Source: Hepsetus odoe (Eukaryota > Chordata > Actinopteri > Characiformes > Hepsetidae). From it: a DNA stretch of 64,000 bases. The notes beneath the pieces are model-generated. The model saw only the letters and a list, made by a program, of their open reading frames with translations. It ran no database searches and was not told where the DNA came from. Of the stretch, positions 1-10,038 are shown piece after piece. The position numbers and the translations under genes are program-made. The stretch is taken from positions 7,511,855-7,575,854 of the forward strand of contig CM029372.1 of NCBI GenBank assembly GCA_017165825.1, written 5' to 3'. How positions within the stretch are numbered: position 1 is the first letter of the stretch; each line of letters begins with the position of its first letter.

Positions 1-121
1 TCAACAGCCTAGGCCTTGCATTACAGGCTGAAAAAACTACAGCTAGCTAAGCATAACTTCACAAAACAGAGGACGGAGTCTTTTTTCAGGAAGAGAAAAA
101 GACCTAAACTGAAGAAAGGTA

Positions 122-381
122 TGTTGTTGTCTTGGTGGAAAAAAAGGAGAAGGTGGCACAAATGCTAGGCAGCGATCACATAACTTTAATAAACAACAAA
201 CCAGCAAACAAAACAGTAATCGGGACGTAGAACAGACAAGTCTGGGTCGGTCTGGAACTCCTTAAGTACCTGGCTGGCCGGGTGTGAGGGACTGGGCTGT
301 GATGAATGGGCACTGTGGAAAATGTGGTTAGTCTGGGACTGGGACCATGGCCATGATCAAGGCTTGGTGGAGGCCATGACA
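122..381 (-). mobile_element. Candidate solo LTR (gypsy-type)
   Basis: Read on the minus strand, this block begins TGTCATGG and ends with ACAACA, the TG...CA termini of an LTR. Internally it has a TATA-like TACTTAAGG, then a TTATTAAAGT stretch resembling a polyadenylation signal about 70 bp before the end. This order matches the two recognisable LTR families at 7147 and 52730, which also start TGTCA. No internal retroelement sequence lies next to it, so a solo LTR is the simplest reading. The exact end is ambiguous because of a TGTTGTTGT run, and I could not identify a target-site duplication. Confidence 0.45.
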
Positions 382-2726
382 GTAGTGATCAAGCAGCCAG
401 GTTATCCTAGTTAGGCATGTCCATCATTTAAGAAATTAATTCTGTCCATGGCAATAAAAAAATTGAAGATATGATACATATATTTCCAGTTAAAGCAGAA
501 ATTCTAGCTCTTTGGTATCCATTTGCAATTGCCAACTAATTATTTAAACATTAATATAAATCTAGCTTTGACAATGATTGGCCTATAAGTTTGTGTTTAA
601 TTTGATGCAATAATTTTACAGATGTGGGAAAAGTGTAGGGTTAAGAGTATTGCCCAAGGATTCTTATTTATGCTGTCCTAGAACAAAAATAATTTTTTCA
701 TTTTATTTTCATTTAAACATCTGTAAATAATTTATGTGGGACTTACGTGGGACCTCCCCATTAAATTATTACTTAACTGTTGGTATAATATTATTGGGAT
801 TTTTTTTTTCTACCTCAACTGCATCATAAACATATTACAAATACAGACTATGAAAACAGTCCTGTAACTGTGACCCACTGCATGACAAACTGGCCAAGTT
901 ACCACGTATATATTATTTAGAGTGCCTGAGTTTTTACAGCAGTGTGTTTTCTGATGGGGATACTCTTTTCTGCTGAGGATGGAGCATCTAGTAACTCACT
1001 AATCCTCTGAAATGAAATAAAAAAGATAGCAAAGTCTATAAAAAGATAACCTAGTCTATAAAAACGGTTCAGTATCAGATAGTACAGGGCTGTTTGGCTG
1101 TGGTGCTGGTAAGGATTGAGAGTGAGGTTGCTACTGGGAACAAAGAGTCTCAGGATGATGGATTAACCCTTTAAGAACAAGACTGCTCCCTGGGGAGGGA
1201 CACGCACTCAAATCTGTGCTGAACAGTGCTCAGTTCCAGATTCACAGGGCATTATGGGCTGAAAGTAGAGCCACAGAGAGACCGCACTACAGACACACCA
1301 GGACAGCGAGCTGTGTTGAAATACTCTTACACTGCATGATACAACCGAGACTCCAGTCTGAATCCGAGATTTAAGGCACATCAGGATACAATTCATTCTT
1401 CACTGGTGCAGACCATGTAGAGAGGGACTGGTTTATTTTTTCTGCTTCAGTCCTCTTTGCTGGCAACATTGGACATTGGATTTGACCTGGCATTAATTCT
1501 AACCCTGAAGTCTACTGAGCTGCATCATTTAGTGTTTTCCGTTCTTTTACTTTCGATTTAGCTCATCAGCTAATTACCAAATTGAATCAGCTGCTAATTA
1601 ACAGGTTGAATCAAAACAATGTGAAACCCTTCCTCTCAAACACTGCTCTGCTGAAAGCTTTAAGCCTAGGGAGGAAAAACCAATGGATTAGACTCTAGAG
1701 GTGTGTAAACAGGTAACCTTATTAATGGAAAGCTTCTTTTAACATTTTTCGAATCAGTCCAATACAGGAGTGTAAAGCTGGGTACTGTAATGTTGCTATG
1801 ACTGGGCAAACATAGCACTCTCTTTTAAATACAGCTTCAAATGTCAGTTTAAAAGTTCTTTCTTTGGCCATCTCAAAAAAGCTATTTCATGTTGCTGCTC
1901 TTTGGTTCTAAGAATCATTGCGTAAACTTCCAAACATGAGAATCAACAGAAATTCTTTGAAGAAGCCTTTCCTTCCATTGACCAGAATGACATCACTTAT
2001 TTTAGTCATCCATCCACATACTTCTCAGAGTTGATTTTCTGAAAATGACCTGCACTGCTAAACATGCACTGATTCCTAACCTCTGCAGCATGATTCAGCT
2101 AATGTGCCTGTGATATTTGCAAACTTAAGCAAGGTTAAGGTGGGCCGTAGAGCTTTTGTATTGATGGAATCAGATTATCATGATGCTAGGACAAGACATC
2201 TAGACATCACCTAACCAGAAAACACAAATGTCCCGTTTCATGCAACCATATTTTACAAGCACACACATGCTGTAAGAAGCATTTAACAAAGATTTGGCTT
2301 GCTGGTTTCCATCATGTTTCTTTTGTACTGACGTACAAAACATACAAGAGTAGATCTTTGCTTAAATCTTTGTGGAATCACATACAAAGCACACTTTTTG
2401 GCCTTTTGTGTCACTGAATTTCCTGGTAATGTACCAGTTTATTTTCACTAACGAGCCCTCTCAGCAATTACCTGCTTATTGCGGTGCAGGTAAATTGTTG
2501 TGTCAGCTAGTCTGCATTAACACTTAACCCATTTCTGTTTAATTGCTGTTATATCCCTGGGTAAAAGAGCGTGTGTGAAAGCAGTCTTCTCTCACTCAGC
2601 TTTTGCAGTCAGAGCTTCTTTAGTGTGAAAATCAGCAGAATCAAGGGGAAGCCTACTTGCCTGTCACAAGCAGCAGACTCCTCCCAGAGACCTAATCAAG
2701 TCTCTTAAGGCTCTCTTAAGGCTTAA
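382..2726. other. Unique non-coding DNA
   Basis: AT-rich sequence with no convincing exon, repeat or RNA gene. The only open frames are short and look random. Nothing is recognised here. Confidence 0.5.
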
Positions 2727-3555
2727 TACACCAATCAGCCACAATATTAAAACCATAAAACATGAATAACACTGAATATCTGTTAACTAAGGTACCTGTA
2801 AAGGGGTGGGTTATATTAGGCATCAAGTGAATTGTCAATCATGTCTTCTTAACAGGTATGCATACACTGCATAAACACAGGGTGTATGCAGTGTATGTTG
2901 TAGGTCAGTACCCACCAAAACTGGTCCAATGAAGGACATTCCCTATACACAAAGCTAGCCTTTCTGGTCAAATGTCTCTAAAGAGCTTCTATAGTAGAAA
3001 CTGTAGAAAAGGTTAGTGATGGTTATGATAGAAGGGTGTTAGAATACGCAATGCATTATAGTTTGATGGATACCATTCTGTGTAGCCACAAGTCTGTCAG
3101 AGTGCTTACACTGGGACATGAGCATCAAAACTGAATTATGGAGCAATAGATGAAGGCAGCCTGGTTGCTGAATAATTTCTTTTGCAACATGTGAGTGTGT
3201 GTGTGTGTGTTTGTGTGTGTGTGTTGTTATCTAGGGAAAGGGATAGAGCTCTGGGATGGAGGCAAGGTCGAAGAGGCAGTGTGATGATCTTTGCCACGTT
3301 CTGCAGTAAAACCTAGGATCTAGTATTTATGTGGATGTCAGTGGCATTCTTTAATGGCAGTAGCTTCTTTCAGCAGGATAAAGCCCACTGCAGTAGCTCA
3401 AAAATTGTTCAGAAATGGTTTGAGGAACATGAAATGTCCATAACCTCGCCCATATTCATTAACGGCAAATGGGCTCCCCAACTCAAATATTTCACATGAT
3501 CAGCTGTTTCAAAAGGTGCTGGCAGTAGTGCTGCTTTACCTGCTGCAAAGTATAA
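2727..3555 (+). mobile_element. Decayed Tc1-like transposon (CACC-GATCAGCC family)
   Basis: The left end reads TACACCAATCAGCCACAATA, close to the terminal repeat of a common fish Tc1/mariner family, preceded by a TA dinucleotide. At the right end the plus strand near 3370-3440 still translates as QQDKAHC...KIVQKWFEEH. This matches the region around the second catalytic aspartate of Tc1 transposases (QQDNAP...). The reading frame is destroyed by stops and indels, and a (GT)n tract at about 3191-3223 interrupts it. No right terminal repeat is visible, so the 3' boundary is approximate. Confidence 0.7.
3191..3223. repeat. (GT)n microsatellite
   Basis: Imperfect GT dinucleotide run with one TT interruption, inside the decayed Tc1 copy. 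Confidence 0.85.
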
Positions 3556-3669
3556 AATATAAAATCTATATATATTAATGAAGTATATTTTATAAATATA
3601 TTAATAATAGTAAAACAGAAACAAATTTTTTTTCCACTCATAAGTTTTCCAGTTTTATCTTTGTTACAG

Positions 3670-3878
3670 TAGCATGGCCAGCAGTGGCCTAGTGGTGCGG
3701 AACAGAAGGTTGCCCAGAGGTACGCTTGAGCAAGGTACAGTCCCCATCACTGCTCCCTGGGTGCTGGACATGGCTGCTCCCTGCTGCACGGTGTTTGCAT
3801 GACTTAAATGCGAAGAATGCATTTTGTTGTGGTTCACTGTACTGTGTTTCACAATGAGAAATAGTCACTTTCAATTAA
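3670..3878 (+). mobile_element. tRNA-derived SINE, CACTTTC-tail family
   Basis: It shares the body seen in at least six other copies here: a 'CAGTGGCCTAGTGGT' tRNA-like A-box head, 'TTGAGCAAGGTAC', 'CACTGCTCCCTGGG', 'TTTTGTTGTGGTTCACTG', and a tail near 'AGTCACTTTCA'. The B-box half of the head is mostly missing in this copy. It is a retroposed, non-coding repeat; short open frames on the minus strand are fortuitous. Confidence 0.75.
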
Positions 3879-4536
3879 CTGGAACCATCCATACTCCACA
3901 GATATGAATCATTTGCAAGGTTATAAAAAGGTCATTGACAAAGATCTCAATGTATTTTTTTCATGATATTTATTATGTTTGTATATTTTGTATGTTGTGG
4001 TTGTGTTACTGAGATATTTTCACAGGCAAATTTGCTGTTTTTGTGTCCAACATATCCAGTCTTATTCTAACCTCATTAGGTTGAATCCGATACTTGTCAG
4101 CATTGTGTAGGGCTTGTTGCCCTCATAATCCCAGAAGAGTAAAACTAAGGAGCAGCTGTGCAAACACACACACACTTTGAATCAAAACTCACAATGCTTT
4201 CTTTTACCACGTTACACAATAAGTGTGTGTATCTCACACAGAGGCTCCATTGTGCAGTAATACAGAAGAGAATCATAGTGGACGACTGGTTGGAGGCTTT
4301 AATCAATGTAGACTACCTAGGAATAAGAAGCCTCTTTCAGATATCTAGTACGTGAAGAGCCTTCTTATGTGGGACTCCTAGGCAACAACCTCCTTTAGCC
4401 CTTGGAAGGAAGTGAACAGTTTCATCCACTGTCAATAGAAGTTTGCCATCAAATGTAAGCTTAGGCCTGTCCATTATTATAAATGGTTAAAGTATATACA
4501 CCATGCATTGGATGTTTGTGGCATGTCAGCAGTTAC
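3879..4536. other. Unique non-coding DNA
   Basis: No repeat or exon recognised. A 65-codon open frame near 4158-4355 has no visible domain and no support. Confidence 0.4.
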
Positions 4537-4537
4537 A

Positions 4538-4578
<41 letters not shown>
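4537..4578. repeat. (CA)n microsatellite
   Basis: About 21 uninterrupted CA units. Confidence 0.95.
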
Positions 4579-4581
<3 letters not shown>

Positions 4582-5554
4582 CCAGTGAATGAATTTCCAA
4601 TAATTTCAAGCATTCTGTTCACATGCTCTTACACCCGCTTTACCAATTAAAAAATGGATTAATTAGGAATTAAGTATCCCCTCCCATTTATATTCATTTG
4701 GTCTTAAATTTATAATTAGTGTTGGTTACTGTAGCAAAAACTTCAAACAATGTTTTCTGCTGTTTCAAGGCTTCTCTTATTAGTATAAACGGCCACTATA
4801 TATTAATTGATAGTCTCTTATGATCTGCGAGAGCTTTATCAGTGACTTCATTTCGATGAACTACTCTTGCATTCAAAACGGGCCTGTGCTTTGGGTTGCT
4901 GAAGCATTAAAAATGCTTATAATGGAGTTATAAAGTTAGGTTTGACCTTGGTAACTTGTTGCTTTGTTTTCTGTTGTATCATTGATGAATGGCAGTGGCA
5001 AGCCAGACACAGAGAGATAGCCAGAAGATAGAGCATGGCTGTGGGAGAGCAAAGAACATTTGTGCTGCAGTGAATGCTGTGGCATTTGCACTTGACTGCT
5101 GCTCGGACTGATTGGTGGCTGTGGAAATACGTCTGTCATTTACCATCACACCTCTGTTATCTGTTTAGACAGGCCAGACATGCTAAAGCTTCAATCTCCA
5201 AGCTCCGTTGTTGATGTGCCATGGCTCTATTTTAGCTGTTCCCGTAGAGATTTTAAGGGTGAATATGGGAGCAAAGAGATCACGAACAGTCATTACATTC
5301 TGCATCCTTGAGAAAACTACCCTCTCCCTGCCTGTAAGAGCAATGAGCTCAGTCTTCCCTCTAAGAGTAACTGGATAGTGCCACAACTTTTTTCCCAATC
5401 TGCACTTTAGCAATCTGTATCTATAAGGAAGCACTGAACAATAAAAAATTAAAGGTGTCATAAATCCATATCAGCCACCTTGCTACTCTGTGGCGATGTT
5501 CTTGCACCACTAATCTCTTTTGCACCAAAGAGCCAAATGGTTCCCACAGCTGTA
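4579..5554. other. Unique non-coding DNA
   Basis: AT-rich sequence. A 92-codon minus-strand frame near 5183-5461 has no recognisable domain and no coding-like features. Nothing else seen. Confidence 0.4.
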
Positions 5555-5660
5555 TTGTGCTGTTCAAGATTAATAACTACATTATTGATCCCAAAGGAAA
5601 TTTAGTTATTCACTAACTTCATGGAAAACAATTAAATGCAGCCAATAAAAATGCAATATG
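5555..5660 (-). mobile_element. LINE 3'-end remnant
   Basis: The phrase 'ATTGATCCCAAAGGAAATTT' is close to the 3'-terminal sequence common to several teleost LINEs (minus-strand AAATTTCC...GGGATCAAT). A related signal occurs at the 3' ends of the LINEs at 38211 and 61190. Only this short terminal part is recognisable, so family and limits are uncertain. Confidence 0.4.
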
Positions 5661-5807
5661 CAGAGCAAAAAATAATAGTCATATAAAAAAAATCCAACAA
5701 AAAGATTCGAACGAGACCTTTTACACAAAAGGAATAGCAAAGATTTGAAACATTCAAGTATCTGACCATATAAGGCACCACACCAACTTTGATGATGTTA
5801 TTCAATT

Positions 5808-5992
5808 ATACAGTGGTCGTGGTTTAGTGGTAGTATAATCGTCTATGGACCAAGAATTCACAGGTTCGAATTCCACCTCCAGGGCTCCTGAGCAAACCCC
5901 TTAACTCCAAGTTTCAAGGACTGTCCCTGTAATCAGGAATCGGAAGTGGCTCTGGATAAGAGCGTCTGCTAAATGCTGTAAATGTAAATATA
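5808..5992 (+). mobile_element. tRNA-derived SINE, 'GTCTGCTAAATG' tail family
   Basis: The head shows an A-box-like GTGGTTTAGTGG and a B-box-like GGTTCGAATTCC, spaced as in a tRNA. The body has 'GCTCCTGAGCAAACCCCTTA', and the tail is 'GATAAGAGCGTCTGCTAAATG' ending in TGTAAATGTAAAT. The tail is a hallmark of a very abundant teleost SINE. A second, more diverged copy lies at 32335. It is not a functional tRNA: the acceptor and anticodon stems do not close. Confidence 0.8.
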
Positions 5993-7146
5993 GCTGCAAA
6001 ATGTGAGAATATGAATAGCCGGGGAGTCCTGTCAGAAATTGTCTAGGGGCGCCAAATATTTTACTGGTTTGTCACTCCTGACAAAGCACCCCTCCGAGTG
6101 CTATGCCATAAGGGGTGACAAGAATGCTTCATAAGACAAAACTAACTAAATATCTACTGCGAAGATCAAGAAGGAGCAAAAGAGGTGTAAAAATGGAACA
6201 GAACCACAGCCTGCTGCTCTATAGTTTTGTTAGAGCTCCATGAAATGATGTAAGACATTGATATTCTATTTCTGTTGTTTTTATTTCTCTTTACACATTA
6301 GCTCTTGTGCTTTTCTTTTATGAGCTGTTTGCTTACACATACTCTTTTGTAATAAAATATATTATTGTGAGGGATTATGTGAGGGATTTCTACACACTGA
6401 TGTAAATGACAGAAGCCTCACTCACTGATAAACTAGGTTCTTCCAGAAACCGAAAAGTTGCTCAGGAATAGAAATTAACCAAAACCAAACCTCTTTATGT
6501 GCACAAATGCATGAGACATTTTTACTCACAAATTGGGTGTTTTGGATTTTTATGGAACTTACAACTCTAACAGCACCAAAACTCAACTTCTGTCTTGTCT
6601 TGAATAGCAGACAGGAAATGATTTGAACAAACTATCAGTGAGCACCTTGCCTTAAGTGGATATTGTCTTCTTGGGCTAGCTATCGAAATATCTAATGGCG
6701 GTTTGAGGCTTTTCATTATGCAAAGCCCACAGGCTTACTCATTATCTCTAAATTAGAGTTAGCAAGAGAAACAAGCCTCTAGCTTTGCACTGTCCAAGAG
6801 CTATGTACAGGCTTACTAATTATGCTTTTTTGTTTTTCTTGATTTTTTTTCTTTGGATGTTGTTTATTCAACTTTGACCATTCTGTTGTCTTGATGTCAT
6901 CAGAAAATGAAAAAAAGATTTTTTTGCAATGCAGATTTTCTGATTTTTTGCAGAAATGGCTCAGAATTTTTAAGCATTTGAATTCATTTGCATTTGTGTT
7001 TAGATTTGTTTGTTTAATCAACTTTGATGTTCCAAATGTTCTGTTATGAACACAATAAAATGCTTTTTTTTCCTCTGTAATTCACATTAGGAGCAAGGTT
7101 TAAAAGCAGAATAAATAGAAATGCTATATTATGAATTATGTCACAT
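5993..7146. other. Unique non-coding DNA
   Basis: AT-rich sequence. An 80-codon lysine/asparagine-rich frame on the minus strand (6779-7021) is low complexity and unsupported. No repeat family recognised. Confidence 0.4.
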
Positions 7147-7254
7147 TGTCACAGTCTGTCGTGCCTGTGGTTCTGGCCGGGCATGACAGATGGCGCTCTG
7201 TTCTGACTGAGCATACCTGGGCTCGTTCAGACACAGGTGTGCTTCATTGGGGCT

Positions 7255-7264
7255 GCTATTTAAG
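7255..7264 (+). promoter_or_regulatory. LTR TATA-like box
   Basis: CTATTTAAG sits just before a conserved 'CCCCAGTGA' and about 100 bp before an AATAAA signal. The position fits a retroelement core promoter. In the 52730 LTR the matching place reads CTTTATAAG. Activity is not shown. Confidence 0.45.
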
Positions 7265-7356
7265 CCCCAGTGACTCAGAACAGAGCACGGTTCATTAACG
7301 AGGCTATGCCTTACAGTTAATGGTGGCACTTTTGGTTTGTGTTTTTGGTTTATGTT

Positions 7357-7362
7357 AATAAA
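7357..7362 (+). terminator. LTR polyadenylation signal AATAAA
   Basis: AATAAA is followed about 60 bp later by the LTR end; the 3' LTR keeps the same hexamer at 10154-10159. Confidence 0.5.
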
Positions 7363-7422
7363 GTCACGTTTTCAACTACTGGCTCTGCGTTGGCGTCCTT
7401 CTAGCACCCTGCCACCATTACA

Positions 7423-8159
7423 GAATGAACCGCCAGTACCTGGATGTCGCGAGCCATGAGGGCGAGCAGGAGCGCATGTTGTGTTCGGCAGCGAATGTTG
7501 TCGAGGAGACGCTGCAGCTTCTCCGGATCTCCGCGAGCATTTGAAGGGTGAGGAGTGGGTGCGACGGACGCCGATGGCCACGGCCAGGGAGCTCAAGCGC
7601 CGTCTGAAGAATGTGAAGTAGCTGCTCCCACTCGGTCCCACCCCGGATCCTGAGCTGCGCTTGGATCGGTTCGCGCTGTTCCTCCGGATGCTGTTCTCCA
7701 TGGCTGCAAGGGCACAGCGCTACCTCGACATGCTAAACCGCGTGTTTTTTTTTGGAAGGCGGGGCTTCGTTGAAGGCTGGCGTCACGCAACACGGAAGGA
7801 CGGCAGTGAACGCGCCCTACGTCACTCAAAGCGGAACGTTGATAGTAGAGCCGCCCTGCGCTGTTCAGCATGGAAATTCAGAGCCAACAGCGCCACGCAC
7901 CAATCACCGTGATCCGGCAGCGGAGAAAGCGTTACGCGCAGCTGATAGCAGAATAACGGTAAAGAAGGCGAAACACAGCGATAAATGCTCCCTGCACCCT
8001 TCAATACGAGAGAACGGCAAAGAAGGCCGCCCGCAACCGGAGAAGCGAGGCAGTGGCAAAGAAGGCCTTTCCTGACACAGAGAGCAGGAGGACGGCGGAG
8101 ACCGCTTCCTGCATCATGCGACCGGGGAGGTTGACCAAACCCAGCACCACCAGTTTAGA
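7423..8159 (+). pseudogene. GC-rich leader, possible gag-like remnant
   Basis: This stretch lies between the 5' LTR and the IQ repeats and is much richer in GC and CpG than its surroundings. An ATG at 7425 opens a short frame (MNRQYLDVASHEGEQERM...) that resembles the start of a gypsy-type gag, but it ends at a stop after about 40 codons. Other pieces read ELKRRLKNVK-stop and PDPELRLDRFALFLRM (near 7600-7690), with longer open pieces at 7661-7912 and 7752-8075. There is no zinc knuckle or protease motif. It could be a decayed gag N-terminus or captured 5' UTR/coding sequence. A 'GGYAAAGAAGGC' phrase repeats three times near 7960-8070. No function is assigned. Confidence 0.45.
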
Positions 8160-9080
8160 ATGGTAGTTCGGGTGCAGATGCGATTTGAACATGAGGCTGC
8201 AGTAACCATTCAGGTGCAGGTAAGGAAGCACATAAGCAGAAAATACTACCTGAAGTTACTGTGGGCAGCCAGGACTGTTCAGCGATATTACCGAGCTAAT
8301 AAGATGAAACAAGATATGAAGTCTTTGAAGGAGAAAAAGATGGCTGCTGTTCTGCAAGCCGCATTCTGAGGGATGAAGACCAGACAGACTCTGAAACAGA
8401 AGTGCCAGGCTGCCACTGTAATACAATGTGCTTACAGGGCTCACTGTGCTCGGACGCGATATGTATGCATGAAATATGCTGCTGTTGCCATCCAGCTAAG
8501 GTATCGTTCCACACTTGATGCCAGAAAGCAGAGGGAGGAATTCTTGAAATTGCGCTCTGCTGCTGTGTTCCTGCAAGCCTGCTTCAGAGGTCAGAGGGTC
8601 AGAAGGGAGACTATCCTGCAAAACCAGGCAGCTTCCCTGATTCAGGCTGCGTTCAGAAGACACAGGGAGGTAGTAAAATGTCAGCCATCATCATCCAAAG
8701 ACATTATAGGTCTTATATTAAGGGTAAATGTGACCGTGAGAGGTTCCAGGTGTTGAAAAGGTCTGCGATACACATCCAGGCAGCTTTAAGGGGTTATTCC
8801 GTTCGAAAGAATGTTGCAGCAATGCACAAAGCTGCTACCATTATTCAGTCTGCAGTAAAAATGCACCAGCAAAGATCTGTTTTCAAGAAGCAGTGCTGGG
8901 CAGCAAATCTTCAGAGGAGGTTCAGAAGGTGGAAGCTTGGACATCTTCAAAAGCAGAGGTATCAGCTGTTCAAACATGCTACAATGTGCTTGCAAGAGTC
9001 ATTCAGAGGAAAGCAGGCGAGGGATCTGGCCAAACGGATCAGAGCTGCAAGGACAATCCAATCTCACCTCGGAGATGAAC
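8160..9080 (+). pseudogene. ASPM-like IQ-repeat block (captured, broken)
   Basis: ASPM (abnormal spindle, microcephaly-associated) is a spindle-pole protein with a long array of calmodulin-binding IQ repeats. This stretch encodes about 13 such repeats, for example AATVIQCAYRAHCARTRY, AAVFLQACFRGQRVRRE, SAIIIQRHYRSYIKGK and AARTIQSHL. The alternating 'AA..IQ...R' spacing and the 'RKYYLKLLWAARTVQRYYRA' wording fit ASPM better than a myosin neck. There is an in-frame TGA at 8367-8369 and a one-base frameshift near 8676, so the pieces are 8160-8369, 8373-about 8676 and 8678-9080. The calponin-homology and other N-terminal ASPM regions are absent. ASPM's IQ array lies largely in one giant exon in vertebrates, so lack of introns does not prove an mRNA origin. 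The last piece runs in frame into the coiled coil. Confidence 0.75.
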
Positions 9081-10038
9081 AAAGCAGCTGCATGAACGTT
9101 CAGATCACTCAACAGGAGGAGTTGCTGACAAAGTTCCACCAGCAGCTGATGGAGAGAGAAACCTCTATGCTACAGGTGAATGCATGTCACAAACGTAAGG
9201 GTGAAACATAAGGAGAGGATCACCAATCTGCTCCCTCAGCTTGAGAGGACCAAAGGACTCTTGTCCACTTGTAAGAGGGAAATGGAAACCGAAAGAAAAG
9301 CTCTGGCTCAAGACAAAGGTGAGCTTCACGGAAAGAGCAGTAAATTCAGAAAAGAGAGAGATGTCTCCAGAATAAAGCTGCAAGCTGTGATGGGTGTCCA
9401 AAGAGAGAGGCTGGAGGGAATGGATGAACAGAGGGACCAAACCGCATGCCAGGCAACGAGGAGAGTTAGGACCAGTCAGGAGAAGTTAGAAGCTAAAGTA
9501 GCCACTATGGAGGAACAGCTGAATCAGACCAGGGCAGAGCTGAAACAGGTGCGAGACCACAACGTCGCTCTGCAGGCCGAACTGAGAAAAGCCCAAAGGG
9601 AGGCCAGTAGGCTCACCGAGCTGGAGAAGCAGGTCAGAGGTATGGAAGCAAAATTGGCGATTTTCGAATTTCGACTCACTCCACAGACACCAGTGCATGT
9701 TGGGACCCTGGAGGTTAACGCCAGAGCGGAGCAGCTGAGGAACAATCTAATGGAGAAGCAGGTAAAGATTCCAGAGGTTGACCAGCTGCATGATGACTCT
9801 GATTGTGCTCTGAGCACCAGCCTTCAGTTCACCCTCACAATTCAGCTGACATGGAGAACAAGGATGGCATGGGTTTGATGCAGAATTCGGACTATGTAAA
9901 AGACCCTTCCCCTTTGAACCCTGTAAAAGTCTGTGTTCAGCTTTCTTTCAGGTTCTGTCAGGGCGAGGCGTTCCAGTGAGTGGGATGATTCCACCAGTGA
10001 TTGCAGGGTCGAGTCCGGGCAACACCTAAAGAAATGGA
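9081..10038 (+). pseudogene. Coiled-coil coding remnant fused to the IQ block
   Basis: Directly after the IQ array the frame continues as CMNVQITQQEELLTKFHQQL, stops at 9211 and resumes in another frame at about 9180-9878. The product is a long charged heptad-type coiled coil rich in E, K, Q and R (for example EKLEAKVATMEEQLNQTRAE and QVRDHNVALQAELRKAQREA). Its first about 60 residues are similar to the coding remnant at 53004-53436. Coding-like sequence (RRSSEWDDSTSDCRVES) may continue to about 10035, where LTR homology begins. I do not recognise the parent gene; a centrosomal, spindle or Golgi-type long coiled-coil protein is possible. Frameshifts and the missing start make a functional product unlikely. 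Confidence 0.6.

Larger units (their letters stand above)
7147..7422 (+). repeat. 5' LTR of the ASPM/coiled-coil element
   Basis: 276 bp starting TGTCACAG and ending ACCATTACA, with TG...CA ends. The last 181 bp (7242-7422) align without gaps to 10039-10219, with about 12 mismatches by hand count (about 93% identity). A TATA-like CTATTTAAG lies near 7255-7264 and an AATAAA at 7357-7362, giving a U3-R-U5 layout. The stretch 'GTGTGC(T/C)TCATTGGGGCTG' plus 'AAGCCCCA(A/G)TGA' also occurs in the LTR at 52730, so the two LTR families are related. Confidence 0.8.

Noticed and set aside
6045..6110. 'GGGGCGCCAAAT' phrase as a hAT transposon terminus
   Set aside because: No inverted partner end or 8-bp target duplication found nearby.
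8160..9080. Reading the IQ array as an unconventional myosin neck
   Set aside because: There are too many repeats (about 13) with ASPM-type wording and spacing, and no motor domain nearby.
9081..9878. Naming the coiled coil as a specific protein (kinesin, NuMA, CEP or golgin)
   Set aside because: Heptad-rich coiled coils look alike; no signature motif outside the coil supports one name.
8160..9878. A functional intact gene (live ASPM paralogue)
   Set aside because: In-frame TGA at 8367, frameshifts near 8676 and 9178, and no N-terminal ASPM domains; best called a broken captured copy.
9956..9963. TGTCAGGG as the start of a full-length 3' LTR
   Set aside because: The next 83 bp do not match the 5' LTR; homology starts only at 10039.
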